From NCBI RefSeq assembly GCF_003443535.1, contig NZ_CP031946.1:1798001-1862000 (forward strand): 64,000 nucleotides of DNA, in the 5' to 3' direction. This DNA is from Ruegeria sp. AD91A. Its GTDB lineage: Bacteria; Pseudomonadota; Alphaproteobacteria; Rhodobacterales; Rhodobacteraceae. A program made the position numbers and the translations under genes. Below are positions 42,991 through 52,941 of this stretch, piece after piece (the first letter of the stretch is position 1; each line of letters opens with the position of its first letter). The notes under the pieces are model-generated. The model worked only from the letters and a program-made list of their open reading frames with translations. It made no database searches and was not told the DNA's origin.

Positions 42991-45669
42991 TCATTGCGCA
43001 GCCTGCTGGAACGCCAACGGCATGCTTACCCGGAATGCCGCGCCGCCCTGTCCGGGCAGATACGTGATCTCGCCGCCCAACCGCTGCATGATCTCTCGGC
43101 AAATCGCCAACCCCAAACCTGCACCCCCTGCCTTGTCGACCCCGACTCGGGCAAATTTCTCGAACACCATCGACCGCGCCCCGGGTGGAATGCCGCTGCC
43201 GTTATCGATGAAATCGATGATAACCCTCCCGCCGACGTCGTGAGCTGATATGACTAATACCGGTTCTTCCGCGTCACAGTATTTCTGCGCGTTCGAGATC
43301 AGATTGATGAACACCTGCCCCAACCGGTCCAGATCCGTATGAAGGGACATTCGCTCTGCCGTAAGAGTCCGCCGGACCGTGATTTTCCTTTCCGCTCCAG
43401 CCAGCGCACTGGACACTGCGCGGTCCAGAACCGAACGCAAACTGTCATCGCTGAGGTTCAGATTGACCTGCCCGTTTTCGAGCACGCTCAAATCCAGCAG
43501 ATCGTCGAGAAGCCGGGTCAGGCGCAAGGCCTCATCGTGAATGATTGCGGCATAGCGGGTCTGTTCCTCTCGGCTCAGGCCCTCTGTATCCCGCATGATC
43601 TCGGAAAAAGCTCGGATCGAGGTCATCGGCGTACGTAATTCGTGACTGACCTGACTCAGGAAGCTGTCTTTTTGCTCGGAAATCTGAGTGAGCTTGGTGT
43701 TTGCTTCACGCAGCTGGCGCGCCGTGCGGGACAATTCGGACGACTTCTCTTCCAACTTCCCTGAGTACTCCAGAAGCTGCGCCGATTCATCCGCCACCGC
43801 AAGCAGGTCTTCAACCGAAACCGAAGACCCGCCCACGATCTGAGCGATCATCGCATGTGCCGTGGCGGTTCCGACCGACCCGCTCAACTCTCGCTCTAGA
43901 CGGTTGAGGAAACCCGGGGTTGGTTCCGGCATGTGCGACCGGCCACCCTGTTTTTCAGCCTCAGCCTGGAAGAACTCCTGCGCCGGGGCGGTGCCCAGAA
44001 TACGCTGAGTCATTATCATCAGGTCTTCGCTTTGCGCCACCGAACCGGACCAGCCGCCCGGTGAAACCGAATGATCGAAAACGTTGACGAACTGCGCGCC
44101 CTGCAAACGCTCCAGAGGGCTTGGAAAGCTCAGCAGGGACGCCACGCAAAATGCAATGGTATTGAGGGACAGAGACCACATCACGGTGTGGACCATCGGG
44201 TCGATCCCTTCGATCCCGAACAGAGCATGAGGACGCAGCCAGGCAAGACCGAACAGCCCATTTTGCATTACAGCCTCTGGCATCCACGGCGCGCCCATAC
44301 CTGGCAACAACAGTGTATAAATCCACAATATGAAACCGACGCTCAGCCCGATCAGTGCCCCTGTCCGGGTTGCTCCGCGCCAGAACAGCCCTCCGACCAA
44401 AGCAGGCAGAATCTGCGAGATGCCGGCAAAGGCAATCAATCCTATCGATGCCAGTGCAGCACCACCGCCGGACAACCGATAATAAAAGTAACCCAACGCC
44501 ATGATCACGGCGATGGAAACACGGCGCGCTATCAAAACAATGCTTCGCACATCGCCCGAGACTGACCCTGTTCCTTCATGGGTGTTCAGCCATATCGGCA
44601 TGACCACATGGTTCGACACCATCGTCGACAAGGCCATTGCGCTAACGATAACCATCGATGTTGCGGACGAAAACCCACCGATAAAGGACAGCATCGCCAG
44701 CCAGTCATTGCCCTGCGACAACGGTACGGTAAGCACGAACAGGTCGGGATTGGCCCCCTCTGGCAACAGATCCAGACCAACGACGGCAATTGGCACGACA
44801 AACAGGCTCATCAAAAGCAGATAGAGCGGAAACGCCCAGGCAGCCGTTCTCAGATGACTTTCGTCATCGTTTTCAACCACCATCACCTGAAACATGCGCG
44901 GCAGACAGATAAAGGCCGCGGCGGACAGAAAAATGAAAGTCGTCCAGCGACCGGCATCGACATTCCACTGTCCGATTTCCGAGGCATCGATCTGTTCCAT
45001 CATCGGGCCAACGCCACCAGCGATACCCCACACTACGAAAACGCCCACGGCGATAAGAGCAAACAGTTTGACCACGGCTTCAACGGCAATGGCCGTGACG
45101 ACGCCGTGGTGACGCTCGTTCACGTCCAGATTGCGCGTACCGAAGAGAATTGCGAACACGGCCAGCCCCGCGGCGACCCAGAAAACGCTGGACCCTTCGC
45201 GATACAGGCCTGATGGATCGGCTTCGGCGAATATCGAAAATGACAGGGTAATCGATTGCAACTGGAGCGCGATGTAGGGCGTCCCGCCGAGCACGGCTAG
45301 AACGGTCACACACACGGCCAATGTGTTTGACTTGCCGTAGCGTGACGACAGCAGGTCTGCGATGGAGGTCACCCGCTGGCTACGTCCGACTCTCACCAGC
45401 TTGCGCAACCCCCACCACCAACTGACCATTACCAGAGTGGGGCCGAGATAGATGGTGACAAACTCCAAACCGGACCGCGCGGCATTGCCCACCGCACCGT
45501 AAAATGTCCAGGCAGTGCAATAGATCGACAGTGACAACGTATATATCAGGGGAGACCGCAACCACGTTCCCCGCCGTGCTGCGGCCATCCGGTCAGCTGC
45601 GAAAGCTACCGCGAACAAGAAAACGACATAGGCAAGGCAGACCAGGATCAGCGTGTTAATGGTTGCCAT
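42991..45669 (-). CDS. Transporter-linked sensor histidine kinase (SSS family plus kinase)
   Basis: 892 aa. Residues 1-520 are a sodium:solute symporter of about 13 helices (IYCTAWTFYGAVGNAARSG and GFSSATSMVIVSAMALSTMVSN), and the rest is a histidine kinase: coiled linker, H-box SQVSHELRTPMTSIR, N-box LISNAQKYC, G-boxes DNGSGIPPG and GGAGLGLAICRE. This is the CbrA/CrbS-type architecture, where transport domain and kinase are joined; CrbS responds to acetate and CbrA to histidine. The start overlaps the small upstream membrane-protein gene (TGATG), so these are coupled. A receiver protein precedes them in the same operon. Confidence 0.88.
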   Translation of the reverse strand: MATINTLILVCLAYVVFLFAVAFAADRMAAARRGTWLRSPLIYTLSLSIYCTAWTFYGAVGNAARSGLEFVTIYLGPTLVMVSWWWGLRKLVRVGRSQRVTSIADLLSSRYGKSNTLAVCVTVLAVLGGTPYIALQLQSITLSFSIFAEADPSGLYREGSSVFWVAAGLAVFAILFGTRNLDVNERHHGVVTAIAVEAVVKLFALIAVGVFVVWGIAGGVGPMMEQIDASEIGQWNVDAGRWTTFIFLSAAAFICLPRMFQVMVVENDDESHLRTAAWAFPLYLLLMSLFVVPIAVVGLDLLPEGANPDLFVLTVPLSQGNDWLAMLSFIGGFSSATSMVIVSAMALSTMVSNHVVMPIWLNTHEGTGSVSGDVRSIVLIARRVSIAVIMALGYFYYRLSGGGAALASIGLIAFAGISQILPALVGGLFWRGATRTGALIGLSVGFILWIYTLLLPGMGAPWMPEAVMQNGLFGLAWLRPHALFGIEGIDPMVHTVMWSLSLNTIAFCVASLLSFPSPLERLQGAQFVNVFDHSVSPGGWSGSVAQSEDLMIMTQRILGTAPAQEFFQAEAEKQGGRSHMPEPTPGFLNRLERELSGSVGTATAHAMIAQIVGGSSVSVEDLLAVADESAQLLEYSGKLEEKSSELSRTARQLREANTKLTQISEQKDSFLSQVSHELRTPMTSIRAFSEIMRDTEGLSREEQTRYAAIIHDEALRLTRLLDDLLDLSVLENGQVNLNLSDDSLRSVLDRAVSSALAGAERKITVRRTLTAERMSLHTDLDRLGQVFINLISNAQKYCDAEEPVLVISAHDVGGRVIIDFIDNGSGIPPGARSMVFEKFARVGVDKAGGAGLGLAICREIMQRLGGEITYLPGQGGAAFRVSMPLAFQQAAQ

Positions 45670-45977
45670 CACTCAGCGTCCGCGTCTCGATCCTCGCGCG
45701 CGCCTATACGGCGGGCAGCAATACCAAAAACCAATCCGACCAGGATCAGCGCGCCCCAGCAGACAAAAATGTAATAAGTCGCTGAAGACAAGGGGACGGC
45801 CGCACCCCCACTGGATTGATCGGGCCACAGCAACGGAAGCGCCAGCAAAGCCGCCCCCAAAAAAGGTAGAAGCCGCGCTGCATCCGTTAGCCTGCGTCGG
45901 CGATAGCTTTGACGTTCGAGAAAAAGCGAGGGCCGTGTGACCTGTGGTTTATCCTTGTTGCCCTCGCCAGTCATCAT
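45669..45977 (-). CDS. Small membrane protein of the sensor operon
   Basis: 102 aa with two hydrophobic helices (LLPFLGAALLALPLLW and YYIFVCWGALILVGLVFGIAA) and basic ends. The stop overlaps the kinase start and its start overlaps the receiver stop, so it is co-translated with both. I do not recognise a named family; it could assemble with the transporter-type kinase. Confidence 0.72.
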   Translation of the reverse strand: MMTGEGNKDKPQVTRPSLFLERQSYRRRRLTDAARLLPFLGAALLALPLLWPDQSSGGAAVPLSSATYYIFVCWGALILVGLVFGIAARRIGAREDRDADAE

Positions 45978-46354
45978 ATTCGCGTCGCCTGCGCGTGAAG
46001 ATCGCGCACAGCCGTCAGTACTTCGGCATTGGAAAACGGTTTGGTCATGAAACGGCTGACACCTGCGTTTTCCGCCATTTCCCTGTCCCGCGATTGACCG
46101 CGCGCGGTCAGCATCAAAACCGGTAAACCTGCCAGTTCTTCCATCTCTCTGATGTCCCGCAGAATATCCATGCCGCTCTTACCCGGCAGCATGACGTCCA
46201 AAATGACCAGGTCGGGCTGTGCCCCCTGGATCACCTGAACCGCATCCGCTCCATCGCCATGCGTTTCGACCTGCCATCCCTCGCGGGTCAGCAGGAACCG
46301 GATTGCTTCGGCAATGTTCGGCTCGTCCTCGATCAACAGAACCTTGCGGCTCAT
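45974..46354 (-). CDS. Stand-alone response-regulator receiver protein
   Basis: 126 aa CheY-like receiver from the ATG after GGGAGGAACTGAAAAT. Phospho-acceptor region: acidic pair LLIEDEPNIAE, Asp in LVILDVMLPG, and Lys in FMTKPFSN with LTARG before it. No output domain follows. It should accept phosphate from the adjacent kinase. Its output must act by protein interaction; the divergently placed PAS-LuxR protein is one candidate. Confidence 0.88.
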   Translation of the reverse strand: MSRKVLLIEDEPNIAEAIRFLLTREGWQVETHGDGADAVQVIQGAQPDLVILDVMLPGKSGMDILRDIREMEELAGLPVLMLTARGQSRDREMAENAGVSRFMTKPFSNAEVLTAVRDLHAQATRI

Positions 46355-46432
46355 ATTTTCAGTTCCTCCCCAAGACCGTTCCTCCATCCCGAGACCGGTC
46401 CTTTTTAGACTAAGCCTTCTGCCGGGAAAGTG

Positions 46433-47725
46433 TCAAAAGCCTTCGCTCAAAATCGACGGCTCGCGGCGGGCCTTGCACGCATTGCTGGGACAGACGCGGC
46501 AGTTCGACCCGACCCGCGTAACCGGTGCGTCACCTGTTGTTTCGTTGACCGAACGAACCAGCATGACCGAGCGGTAGGCGGGATCCTGATCATACCCCAA
46601 TACAGCATAAGGCCAGGCATAGGCGAAGCATTCGAATTCAGCAGGTGTCCGGCCCATCTGGACAACTTGCTTGCGAACAGGAACAAGCGGACGACTCAAA
46701 GCCGAAAACAACGGCCATAGGGGGCAAACCTCACCATGCCTCGCCAACGCAAAGCCCGGAATCGGCTTGATGAACAATATGCTGCCGGACGCATCGCACA
46801 GCACCATACCAACAGGTTGCGGCAACACATCCTCGGGCAAAAATGCCAGTCGTCTGAGAATGGTGGCGACGTCTACGGAAAAACGGTGGGCCAACGCGAT
46901 GGGATCCGCGTCGTATTCTTGAAGACCCGATCTGAGTGCATCCAGCGGCAACACAGTTGCATCATCGCGATACATCTCCAGAATTTCACGCGCCACAATT
47001 CGGGCAGCCGACGTGTTGAGACTGCTCAGATCAACAGCATCCACGTCTTCCCCTTGTTCCAGTTCCGAAAAACTGTACCTGCGGGATTCGAAGAAGGCTT
47101 CGACCTCTTCAAGCGGAACACCGCGCGGATCAACTGACGAATCACTTTCGTCCAGAAAGGTTACAAGCGCCTTGGAACTGCCGGCCAGTCGTTCTGCATC
47201 CTGATGCAAGTTTTTGTGAAATCGCTCCCGCCACTCGGCTTCGATGTCCTTTGTGTCTGCAAGAATTGCCGCTGTTGAACGAATCGCGGCCGCTGTGGAC
47301 AGCACTTCGTGCATTGATGCCGCAAGATGAGGGTCATGCGTCAGGCGATCTGACAAGACCTCGACATTCCGCTCAAGCGAAACAACCCGGCGGTGCATCT
47401 GTGCAAGAACCCCGGCCCACCCGGGAAAACGCCCGGCGAATTCCTCCAGCCCGTCCACTTCGGCCTGCTGCCCGACGGCATCATCCGCCGCCTCCCGCAG
47501 GGCCGTCACAAGGGTTGCCTCAATCCCCTGGGTCAGGACAGAAGGTTCAACAGAGAGTGCAGACGCTATGTCCACCAGTAATTTGCCACCAATCCTTCGG
47601 CGGTTATGTTCGATCAGGTTCAGATAAGACGCCGATATCCCGGCCAGGCGCGCAAGTTCTGCCTGCCGAAGCCCGGCAATCTGCCGTCTTTCCCGGATGC
47701 GGCTTCCTGTCAACATATCGCGCAT
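46433..47725 (-). CDS. XRE regulator with short-chain fatty-acid regulator domain (ScfR/RamB-type)
   Basis: 430 aa; the start follows GGAGAAGCCAATC. The N-terminal XRE helix-turn-helix (GSRIRERRQIAGLRQAELARLAG, in parts: IRERRQIAGLRQ and ISASYLNLIEHNRR) is followed by a long sensor region with GRFPGWAG and DPIALAHRFSVDVATILRRLAFLP and ends in a Cys cluster GSNCRVCPSNAC. Homologues such as RamB and MccR regulate acetate, propionate and glyoxylate metabolism. It is followed by the receiver, small membrane protein and transporter-kinase genes on the same strand. Confidence 0.85.
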   Translation of the reverse strand: MRDMLTGSRIRERRQIAGLRQAELARLAGISASYLNLIEHNRRRIGGKLLVDIASALSVEPSVLTQGIEATLVTALREAADDAVGQQAEVDGLEEFAGRFPGWAGVLAQMHRRVVSLERNVEVLSDRLTHDPHLAASMHEVLSTAAAIRSTAAILADTKDIEAEWRERFHKNLHQDAERLAGSSKALVTFLDESDSSVDPRGVPLEEVEAFFESRRYSFSELEQGEDVDAVDLSSLNTSAARIVAREILEMYRDDATVLPLDALRSGLQEYDADPIALAHRFSVDVATILRRLAFLPEDVLPQPVGMVLCDASGSILFIKPIPGFALARHGEVCPLWPLFSALSRPLVPVRKQVVQMGRTPAEFECFAYAWPYAVLGYDQDPAYRSVMLVRSVNETTGDAPVTRVGSNCRVCPSNACKARREPSILSEGF

Positions 47726-47926
47726 GATTGGCTTCTCCTGACCAGGGTTCGGTCGCCTGTTTTCAGAACATATCATGTGTTTCTGTAGTTTACCCACAAG
47801 TTTTCAAGTCGCATTTACACCCTTAACAAAAACCGCAACAACCATGACACATCAGCAGCGCATCAGCAGTCACAATAAACCGCATCTCCCCTTCAATTCC
47901 GCGTGGTTTCCCGGCACGATAGGCAA

Positions 47927-48463
47927 ATGAGTGACCCCGCCTTTGAATATGCCCCGATCGGGTTGGTTGAGCTGGAAAACCGGATCATCAAACGCTGCAA
48001 TCTGCAGTTCGCCCGCACTTTTGGTGGTGAAGAAACCGATTACCGCAGCATGCCGTTGCTGCATCTTTACCCGTCGGTTGCTGATTGGGAGAGGATCGGA
48101 GAACGCAGCCTTCAAGTGATGCGTGACACCGGGTACTACACGGATGAGCGCGTCATGCGCCGACGCAATGGCGATCTGTTCTGGTGCCGCGCCCGTGGCC
48201 GTTCCTTGACACCGGATGACCCATTCCTGCATGGAATCTGGAGCTTTTCCGACATCTCGGAAGAACGTCCCCTTGTCGAATTGACCGTCCGAGAACGCGA
48301 AGTGGCGATCCTGTCCTGCCGCGGCCTGTCCGCCAAGGAAATCGGCGTGGAATTGGGGCTGAGCTACCGCACAATCGAAGCCTATCGCGCCCGCCTGCTT
48401 GAGAAATTCGGGGCCCGCAAATTACCTGAGCTGGTCGCCAAATTGTCAGGGATGCCTCTGTAA
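47927..48463 (+). CDS. PAS domain plus LuxR-type HTH regulator
   Basis: 178 aa. Residues 1-115 are a PAS fold (YAPIGLVELENRIIKRCN, FWCRARGRSLTPDDP, IWSFSDISEER), and residues 120-178 a LuxR-type HTH (LTVREREVAILSCRGLSAKEI and LSYRTIEAYRARLLEKFG). No receiver domain is present. I use the ATG at SDPAFEYAP, the closest to the fold. It is divergent from the ScfR-type gene and may complement the output-less receiver of the neighbouring operon. Confidence 0.82.
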   Translation: MSDPAFEYAPIGLVELENRIIKRCNLQFARTFGGEETDYRSMPLLHLYPSVADWERIGERSLQVMRDTGYYTDERVMRRRNGDLFWCRARGRSLTPDDPFLHGIWSFSDISEERPLVELTVREREVAILSCRGLSAKEIGVELGLSYRTIEAYRARLLEKFGARKLPELVAKLSGMPL

Positions 48464-48614
48464 CCTGTCCGCCCCTTTAAATTATACGAGATTCCCGCCT
48501 GTGATGGTGCGAGTCGACGCTTTTCATGCACCGCCGCTTAGCCTATAACCCTGCGTAATTTGATCAGAGCCCGCAAGAAACAGACGGGCCAAAGGGGAAC
48601 CGTCGAGGATACTC

Positions 48615-49103
48615 ATGACAGACACCAAACACGAAGCGGATGTGGCATTCATCAAAGCTCTGGCCGAGTTGCTGCGCGACAACGATCTGACCGAACTGCA
48701 GGTCAAGCGCGAGTATGGCGACGAAGACAGCCTGAACGTCCGCGTCAGCCGTATAACACAAGTCGCGGCCGCGCCAGTTCAGGTCGCCGCACCTGCAGCA
48801 GCACCCGCCCCTGCAGCGGCCCCCGTCGTGGCGGAAGCTCCTGCCGCTCAGGAAGATCCGGCCAGCCACCCCGGCGCTGTAACTTCCCCTATGGTTGGTA
48901 CCGTCTACATGCAGCCCGAGCCCGGCGCACCTGCGTTCATTTCGGTCGGCGCTTCTGTTTCCGAAGGTGACACTCTTTTGATCGTCGAGGCAATGAAGAC
49001 CATGAACCACATCCACGCACCCAAATCGGGTACCATCAAGCGTGTTCTGGTCGGCGATGGCGACGCTGTGGAGTTCGGCACCCCTCTGGTCATTATCGAG
49101 TAA
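48615..49103 (+). CDS. accB: Biotin carboxyl carrier protein of acetyl-CoA carboxylase
   Basis: 162 aa. N-terminal helical part ([20 protein letters not shown]), Pro/Ala-rich linker, and a biotinyl domain with the biotin lysine in [10 protein letters not shown]. It carries the carboxyl group between AccC and the transferase in fatty-acid synthesis. accC follows after nine bases. Confidence 0.97.
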   Translation: MTDTKHEADVAFIKALAELLRDNDLTELQVKREYGDEDSLNVRVSRITQVAAAPVQVAAPAAAPAPAAAPVVAEAPAAQEDPASHPGAVTSPMVGTVYMQPEPGAPAFISVGASVSEGDTLLIVEAMKTMNHIHAPKSGTIKRVLVGDGDAVEFGTPLVIIE

Positions 49104-49112
49104 GGCGGGCCC

Positions 49113-50462
49113 ATGTTCGACAAGATCCTGATTGCCAACCGAGGCGAGATCGCCCTGCGCGTCATCCGCGCCGCCCGCGAGATGGGGATTAAGACGGTTG
49201 CCGTCCACTCCACCGCGGATAGCGACGCGATGCATGTGCGCATGGCTGACGAATCGGTCTGCATCGGCCCCCCGCCCAGCCCCCAGAGTTACCTGTCAGT
49301 GCCCGCGATCATCTCGGCCTGTGAAATCACCGGTGCGCAGGCGATCCACCCCGGCTATGGTTTCCTGTCCGAGAATGCCGAGTTCGTGCAGATCGTCGAA
49401 GATCACGGCATCACTTTCATCGGCCCCACAGCGGAACATATCCGCGTCATGGGCGACAAGATTACTGCCAAGGACACGATGAAGGCTCTGGGCGTGCCCT
49501 GCGTTCCAGGATCTGATGGTGGCGTGCCTGATCTTGCGGCCGCCAAGAAGATCGGTGAGGAATTCGGCTATCCTGTCATCATCAAGGCCACTGCAGGTGG
49601 CGGCGGACGCGGCATGAAAGTCGCGATGAACGCGAATGAGATGGAAAGCGCGTTTATGACCGCGCGTGCCGAGGGCAAAGCCGCCTTTGGCAATGACGAG
49701 GTTTATATAGAGAAATACCTGACCACGCCGCGCCACATCGAGATTCAGGTCTTTGGCGACGGTAAAGGCAAGGCCGTTCACCTGGGCGAGCGTGACTGCT
49801 CTCTACAGCGGCGGCACCAGAAAGTATTCGAAGAGGCCCCAGGTCCCTCCATCACGCCGGAAGAACGCGCCAAGATCGGCAAGGTCTGCGCCGACGCGGT
49901 CGCCAAGATCAACTATATCGGCGCCGGAACGATCGAGTTCCTGTATGAGAATGGCGAGTTCTATTTCATCGAGATGAACACCCGTCTTCAGGTGGAACAC
50001 CCGGTAACCGAAGCTATTTTTGGCGTCGACTTGGTGCGCGAACAAATCCTTGTCGCCGCGGGTGAACCGATGTCGTTCGGTCAGGACGATCTGGAAATCA
50101 ACGGCCACGCCATCGAGGTTCGGATCAACGCCGAAAAGCTTCCCAATTTCTCGCCCTGTCCCGGCAAGATCACCGCGTATCACGCACCGGGTGGCTTGGG
50201 GGTTCGAATGGACTCGGCGCTCTATGACGGTTACTCGATTCCACCCTACTACGACTCTCTGATCGGCAAGCTGATCGTGCAGGGTCGCGACCGGGCAGAA
50301 GCGCTGGCCCGACTGGAACGCGCATTGGGAGAACTGATTGTCGACGGCATAGACACCACTGTCCCTCTGTTCCACGCCCTGTTGCAGGAACCCGATCTGC
50401 GCAGCGGCAACTATAACATCCACTGGCTGGAGCGCTGGCTTGCGGAGAATATGGAACAGTAG
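49113..50462 (+). CDS. accC: Biotin carboxylase subunit of acetyl-CoA carboxylase
   Basis: 449 aa, standard length. Motifs: [29 protein letters not shown]-grasp [23 protein letters not shown], and [14 protein letters not shown]. It carboxylates biotin on AccB with bicarbonate and ATP. In the same operon as accB and probably aat. Confidence 0.98.
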   Translation: MFDKILIANRGEIALRVIRAAREMGIKTVAVHSTADSDAMHVRMADESVCIGPPPSPQSYLSVPAIISACEITGAQAIHPGYGFLSENAEFVQIVEDHGITFIGPTAEHIRVMGDKITAKDTMKALGVPCVPGSDGGVPDLAAAKKIGEEFGYPVIIKATAGGGGRGMKVAMNANEMESAFMTARAEGKAAFGNDEVYIEKYLTTPRHIEIQVFGDGKGKAVHLGERDCSLQRRHQKVFEEAPGPSITPEERAKIGKVCADAVAKINYIGAGTIEFLYENGEFYFIEMNTRLQVEHPVTEAIFGVDLVREQILVAAGEPMSFGQDDLEINGHAIEVRINAEKLPNFSPCPGKITAYHAPGGLGVRMDSALYDGYSIPPYYDSLIGKLIVQGRDRAEALARLERALGELIVDGIDTTVPLFHALLQEPDLRSGNYNIHWLERWLAENMEQ

Positions 50463-50510
50463 TCACCAAGGACCGGAGGGCCCGTGCCCCCCGGTTGACT
50501 CATACCTGAC

Positions 50511-51143
50511 ATGAGCTTGTCCCCCGAACTATTGCTGCATGGATACTCCATCGGTATCTTTCCGATGGCCGAGCATCGCGATGACCCCGACCTGTTCTGG
50601 GTCGATCCCAAGTTCCGGGGCGTCTTTCCACTGGACGGATTTCACATATCCCGAAGCCTGGCACGCCGTATTCGAAACTGCGGGTTCGACATCTCAATCG
50701 ACCAGGACTTTTCCGGCGTCGTCGACGGCTGCGCCGACAGGGCCGATACCTGGATCAACGCCCAGCTGCACGACCTTTACCGTCAGCTGCACCAAACCGG
50801 TTATGCGCATTCGTTGGAAGTCTGGGAAGGCACTGCGCTGGTGGGGGGCGTCTATGGCGTGACCCTGGGCGCGGCCTTCTTTGGCGAAAGCATGTTTTCA
50901 AGGCGCAAAGACGCCTCGAAAATCGCCCTCGCGTATCTTGTGGACCGTCTGCGGCAAACCGGGTTCCTTCTGTTTGACACGCAGTTTCTAACCGCACATC
51001 TGGCCTCTTTGGGGGCGATCGAAATTCCGCGCGGTGTCTACAAGAAAGAGCTGGAAGAAGCCCTGAACCTCAGCACCGATTTCACAGCGCCGCTAAATCA
51101 GTCCGCAGCGAGTGTAATACACCGTATGACCCAAACGTCATAA
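50511..51143 (+). CDS. aat: Leucyl/phenylalanyl-tRNA protein transferase
   Basis: 210 aa. Family motifs: YSIGIFPMAEHRDDPDLFWVDP, the GVYGVTLGAAFFGESMFSR block and LVDRLRQTGFLLFDTQF with SLGAIEIPR. It attaches Leu or Phe to proteins with N-terminal Lys/Arg for ClpAP degradation (N-degron pathway). Its 3' end overlaps the convergent DUF2155 gene by 46 bases. Confidence 0.95.
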   Translation: MSLSPELLLHGYSIGIFPMAEHRDDPDLFWVDPKFRGVFPLDGFHISRSLARRIRNCGFDISIDQDFSGVVDGCADRADTWINAQLHDLYRQLHQTGYAHSLEVWEGTALVGGVYGVTLGAAFFGESMFSRRKDASKIALAYLVDRLRQTGFLLFDTQFLTAHLASLGAIEIPRGVYKKELEEALNLSTDFTAPLNQSAASVIHRMTQTS

Positions 51144-51466
51144 CGCGCGTGATCCAGCGCATTCAAAGCCGGGGACGTCGCGATCATCCAACCGTCAAAC
51201 AGCTGATCGGCCTTTCCGCTCTCCCAGATGGTCAGATAGGCGAAAGCGTCACCCGTTGGATTGTCAACGGGATAACGGCAATCCCCCAAGGCGACATCCA
51301 GCCCAAAAACCGCTGCTGTCTCGCCGGTCTGCAATTCAACATCGACGGTCTGGCCATTCACCTTGTCGAGGCCTCGCAACAGTGCCCCGGGTCCAGACTG
51401 AACATTCTGCTGCGCGGCCGCACCAGTGCCGGAAAGCAACAAGGCAAGAAACGCGACGCGTATCAT
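51098..51466 (-). CDS. DUF2155 periplasmic protein
   Basis: 122 aa with signal peptide MIRVAFLALLLSGTGAAA. The DUF2155 domain is visible as GPGALLRGLDKVNGQTVDVEL, VALGDCRYP and AFLTIWES-like FAYLTIWESGKADQLFDGWM and ends HARYDVWVIRC; two Cys residues may form a disulfide. Function unknown. Its start overlaps the mlaD-type stop by ATGA, and it overlaps aat at the 3' end. Confidence 0.85.
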   Translation of the reverse strand: MIRVAFLALLLSGTGAAAQQNVQSGPGALLRGLDKVNGQTVDVELQTGETAAVFGLDVALGDCRYPVDNPTGDAFAYLTIWESGKADQLFDGWMIATSPALNALDHARYDVWVIRCITLAAD

Positions 51467-51915
51467 TCGCTGCCGTCTCCGGCGACAAACTTGACCAGAA
51501 GCGAGATCAGGCTGACCGCGCCCTGGGTATCCTCGATCTCATCGCCGGGATCAAAAAAGAACGGCGAGCCGCCGGGCATTACCTCGACGAAGTTTCCGCC
51601 CAGCAAACCTTCTGACGAAATGACAATGGCACTGTCGTCCGGCACGAGAATCCCGTCCGCAATCGTGAAGGTCGTGTCCGCCCGGTAGGTATCCGGGTTG
51701 AGGTTGACACCCGTCACGGTTCCGATTTTGACACCGGCAAGGCGAACATCCGTGCCGACGCCTACCCCTTCCAGAGATCTGAACGACGCGCCCAGTTCGT
51801 ATCCAGCGGTACCTTGCGACAAGCCCGTCGATTGACTGGCATAAACGCCAAATGCCACGGCACCGGCCAATACGACGCCGCCGACAAGAATTTCGGTCCA
51901 GTTATGGGTCGACAT
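51463..51915 (-). CDS. mlaD: MlaD-family phospholipid-transport protein
   Basis: 150 aa. An N-terminal membrane anchor (ILVGGVVLAGAVAFGVYAS) is followed by the MCE domain: YELGASFRSLEGVGVGTDVRLAGVKIGTV (in pieces, ASFRSLEGVGVGTDVRL and GVKIGTVTGV) and SEGLLGGNFVEVMPGG. MlaD hexamers move phospholipid between the outer and inner membrane. The partner mlaEF genes are elsewhere. It lies 11 bases after the NDUFA12 gene. Confidence 0.9.
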   Translation of the reverse strand: MSTHNWTEILVGGVVLAGAVAFGVYASQSTGLSQGTAGYELGASFRSLEGVGVGTDVRLAGVKIGTVTGVNLNPDTYRADTTFTIADGILVPDDSAIVISSEGLLGGNFVEVMPGGSPFFFDPGDEIEDTQGAVSLISLLVKFVAGDGSE

Positions 51916-51926
51916 TTTTGCCTCGT

Positions 51927-52310
51927 CTATTCTGGGCTCCAGGCCTCATAGTCCCTACGCTCCATCGGTTCTGCACGACGCAGAGACCCGGCAGGAGTAT
52001 AGGCCAGCGCGGTGCCGGTCAGGTTTTCCTGATGTGGTTTTTCCCAGGATTTATGCGGCAGCGGTTTATCCGTCGGAGGCTCGTCCCAAGTGCGATGTAA
52101 CCAACCATGCCATTCAGGATCAACCCGGCTGGCTTCGGCCTCACCATTAAAAATAACCCAACGCCTGCTGTCGTCGGCATTGCGGTAAAACACGTTGCCT
52201 TCATTGTCTTCGCCCACTTTCACGCCCTTGCGCGCAGTGTAGATCTGAGTGTTCAAAGTCGACCCATTCCACCAGGTCACAGCTCGCAAAAGACTGTTCA
52301 GGATTCCCAT
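51927..52310 (-). CDS. NADH:ubiquinone oxidoreductase accessory subunit NDUFA12
   Basis: 127 aa. Family pattern: [66 protein letters not shown]. It is the 17.2-kDa (B17.2-type) subunit of complex I, retained in alphaproteobacteria. The complex I operon itself is not in the window. Confidence 0.94.
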   Translation of the reverse strand: MGILNSLLRAVTWWNGSTLNTQIYTARKGVKVGEDNEGNVFYRNADDSRRWVIFNGEAEASRVDPEWHGWLHRTWDEPPTDKPLPHKSWEKPHQENLTGTALAYTPAGSLRRAEPMERRDYEAWSPE

Positions 52311-52389
52311 CGGGTGCCTCCGGCATTTCGTCGAAGAAAGGTATGGACCAAAGGCCCGCCAAGGTCCAGTGCCCCTGATACCACCTGCG

Positions 52390-52752
52390 TCACTCCGACA
52401 GAAAGGCGGTCACTTCGATCTCGATCCTGTATTTCGGATCAATCAATCCGCATTCGATCATTGTCGCCACCGGAGGATTGGCTCCGAAAGTTTCGGCCAG
52501 AATCGGCCAGCACGGCTCAAACTCACTGCGATCGGGTAACATGTAAGTGACCCGAACCACATCGTGAAAGCCTGCGCCAGCCTCTGCCAAAGCCTTCTCG
52601 ATTGTCGCGAGGGCTGATCGGCACTGTTCAACTGCGTCTTCACCCTGCCCGACGGTACCGGCGACGTGAACCCATCCGCCTGCGATCACTGCACGGCAGT
52701 ACCCGACTTTTGCTTCGAACTCACCACCAGAGGGAATGCGTTTAAGCGTCAT
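52390..52752 (-). CDS. RidA (YjgF/YER057c) family protein
   Basis: 120 aa. Family pattern: [50 protein letters not shown] and the final IEIEVTAFL. The arginine expected in the imine-deaminase motif near the C-terminus (IRVEMEAIA-like) is replaced here: the motif reads IEIEVTAF, so it may be outside the canonical RidA activity group. Two codons upstream are possible as start. Confidence 0.88.
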   Translation of the reverse strand: MTLKRIPSGGEFEAKVGYCRAVIAGGWVHVAGTVGQGEDAVEQCRSALATIEKALAEAGAGFHDVVRVTYMLPDRSEFEPCWPILAETFGANPPVATMIECGLIDPKYRIEIEVTAFLSE

Positions 52753-52879
52753 GACCATTCACCTTACCCGCTTGGGAAACCGCCGGAGTTGTACATACTT
52801 GCACGCGCAAACCTTCCAGGTGGAAATCCCCGGCTTCTTTTGGCTGGGAGTACCGCGGGGGAAGTTCTCATTTGGTGGC

Positions 52880-52894
52880 GGGGGCAGAGCCCCC
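52880..52894 (-). terminator. GC hairpin downstream of clpX
   Basis: GGGGGC-AGA-GCCCCC is a perfect 6-bp stem with a 3-base loop, placed 47 bases past the clpX stop. No T-run follows on the minus strand. Such GGGGGC/GCCCCC hairpins are frequent in roseobacter genomes and often serve as terminators. Confidence 0.55.
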
Positions 52895-52941
52895 TCAACC
52901 GATTCAGCACACCGAACCACAGCCGCGATCGATGACCGATT

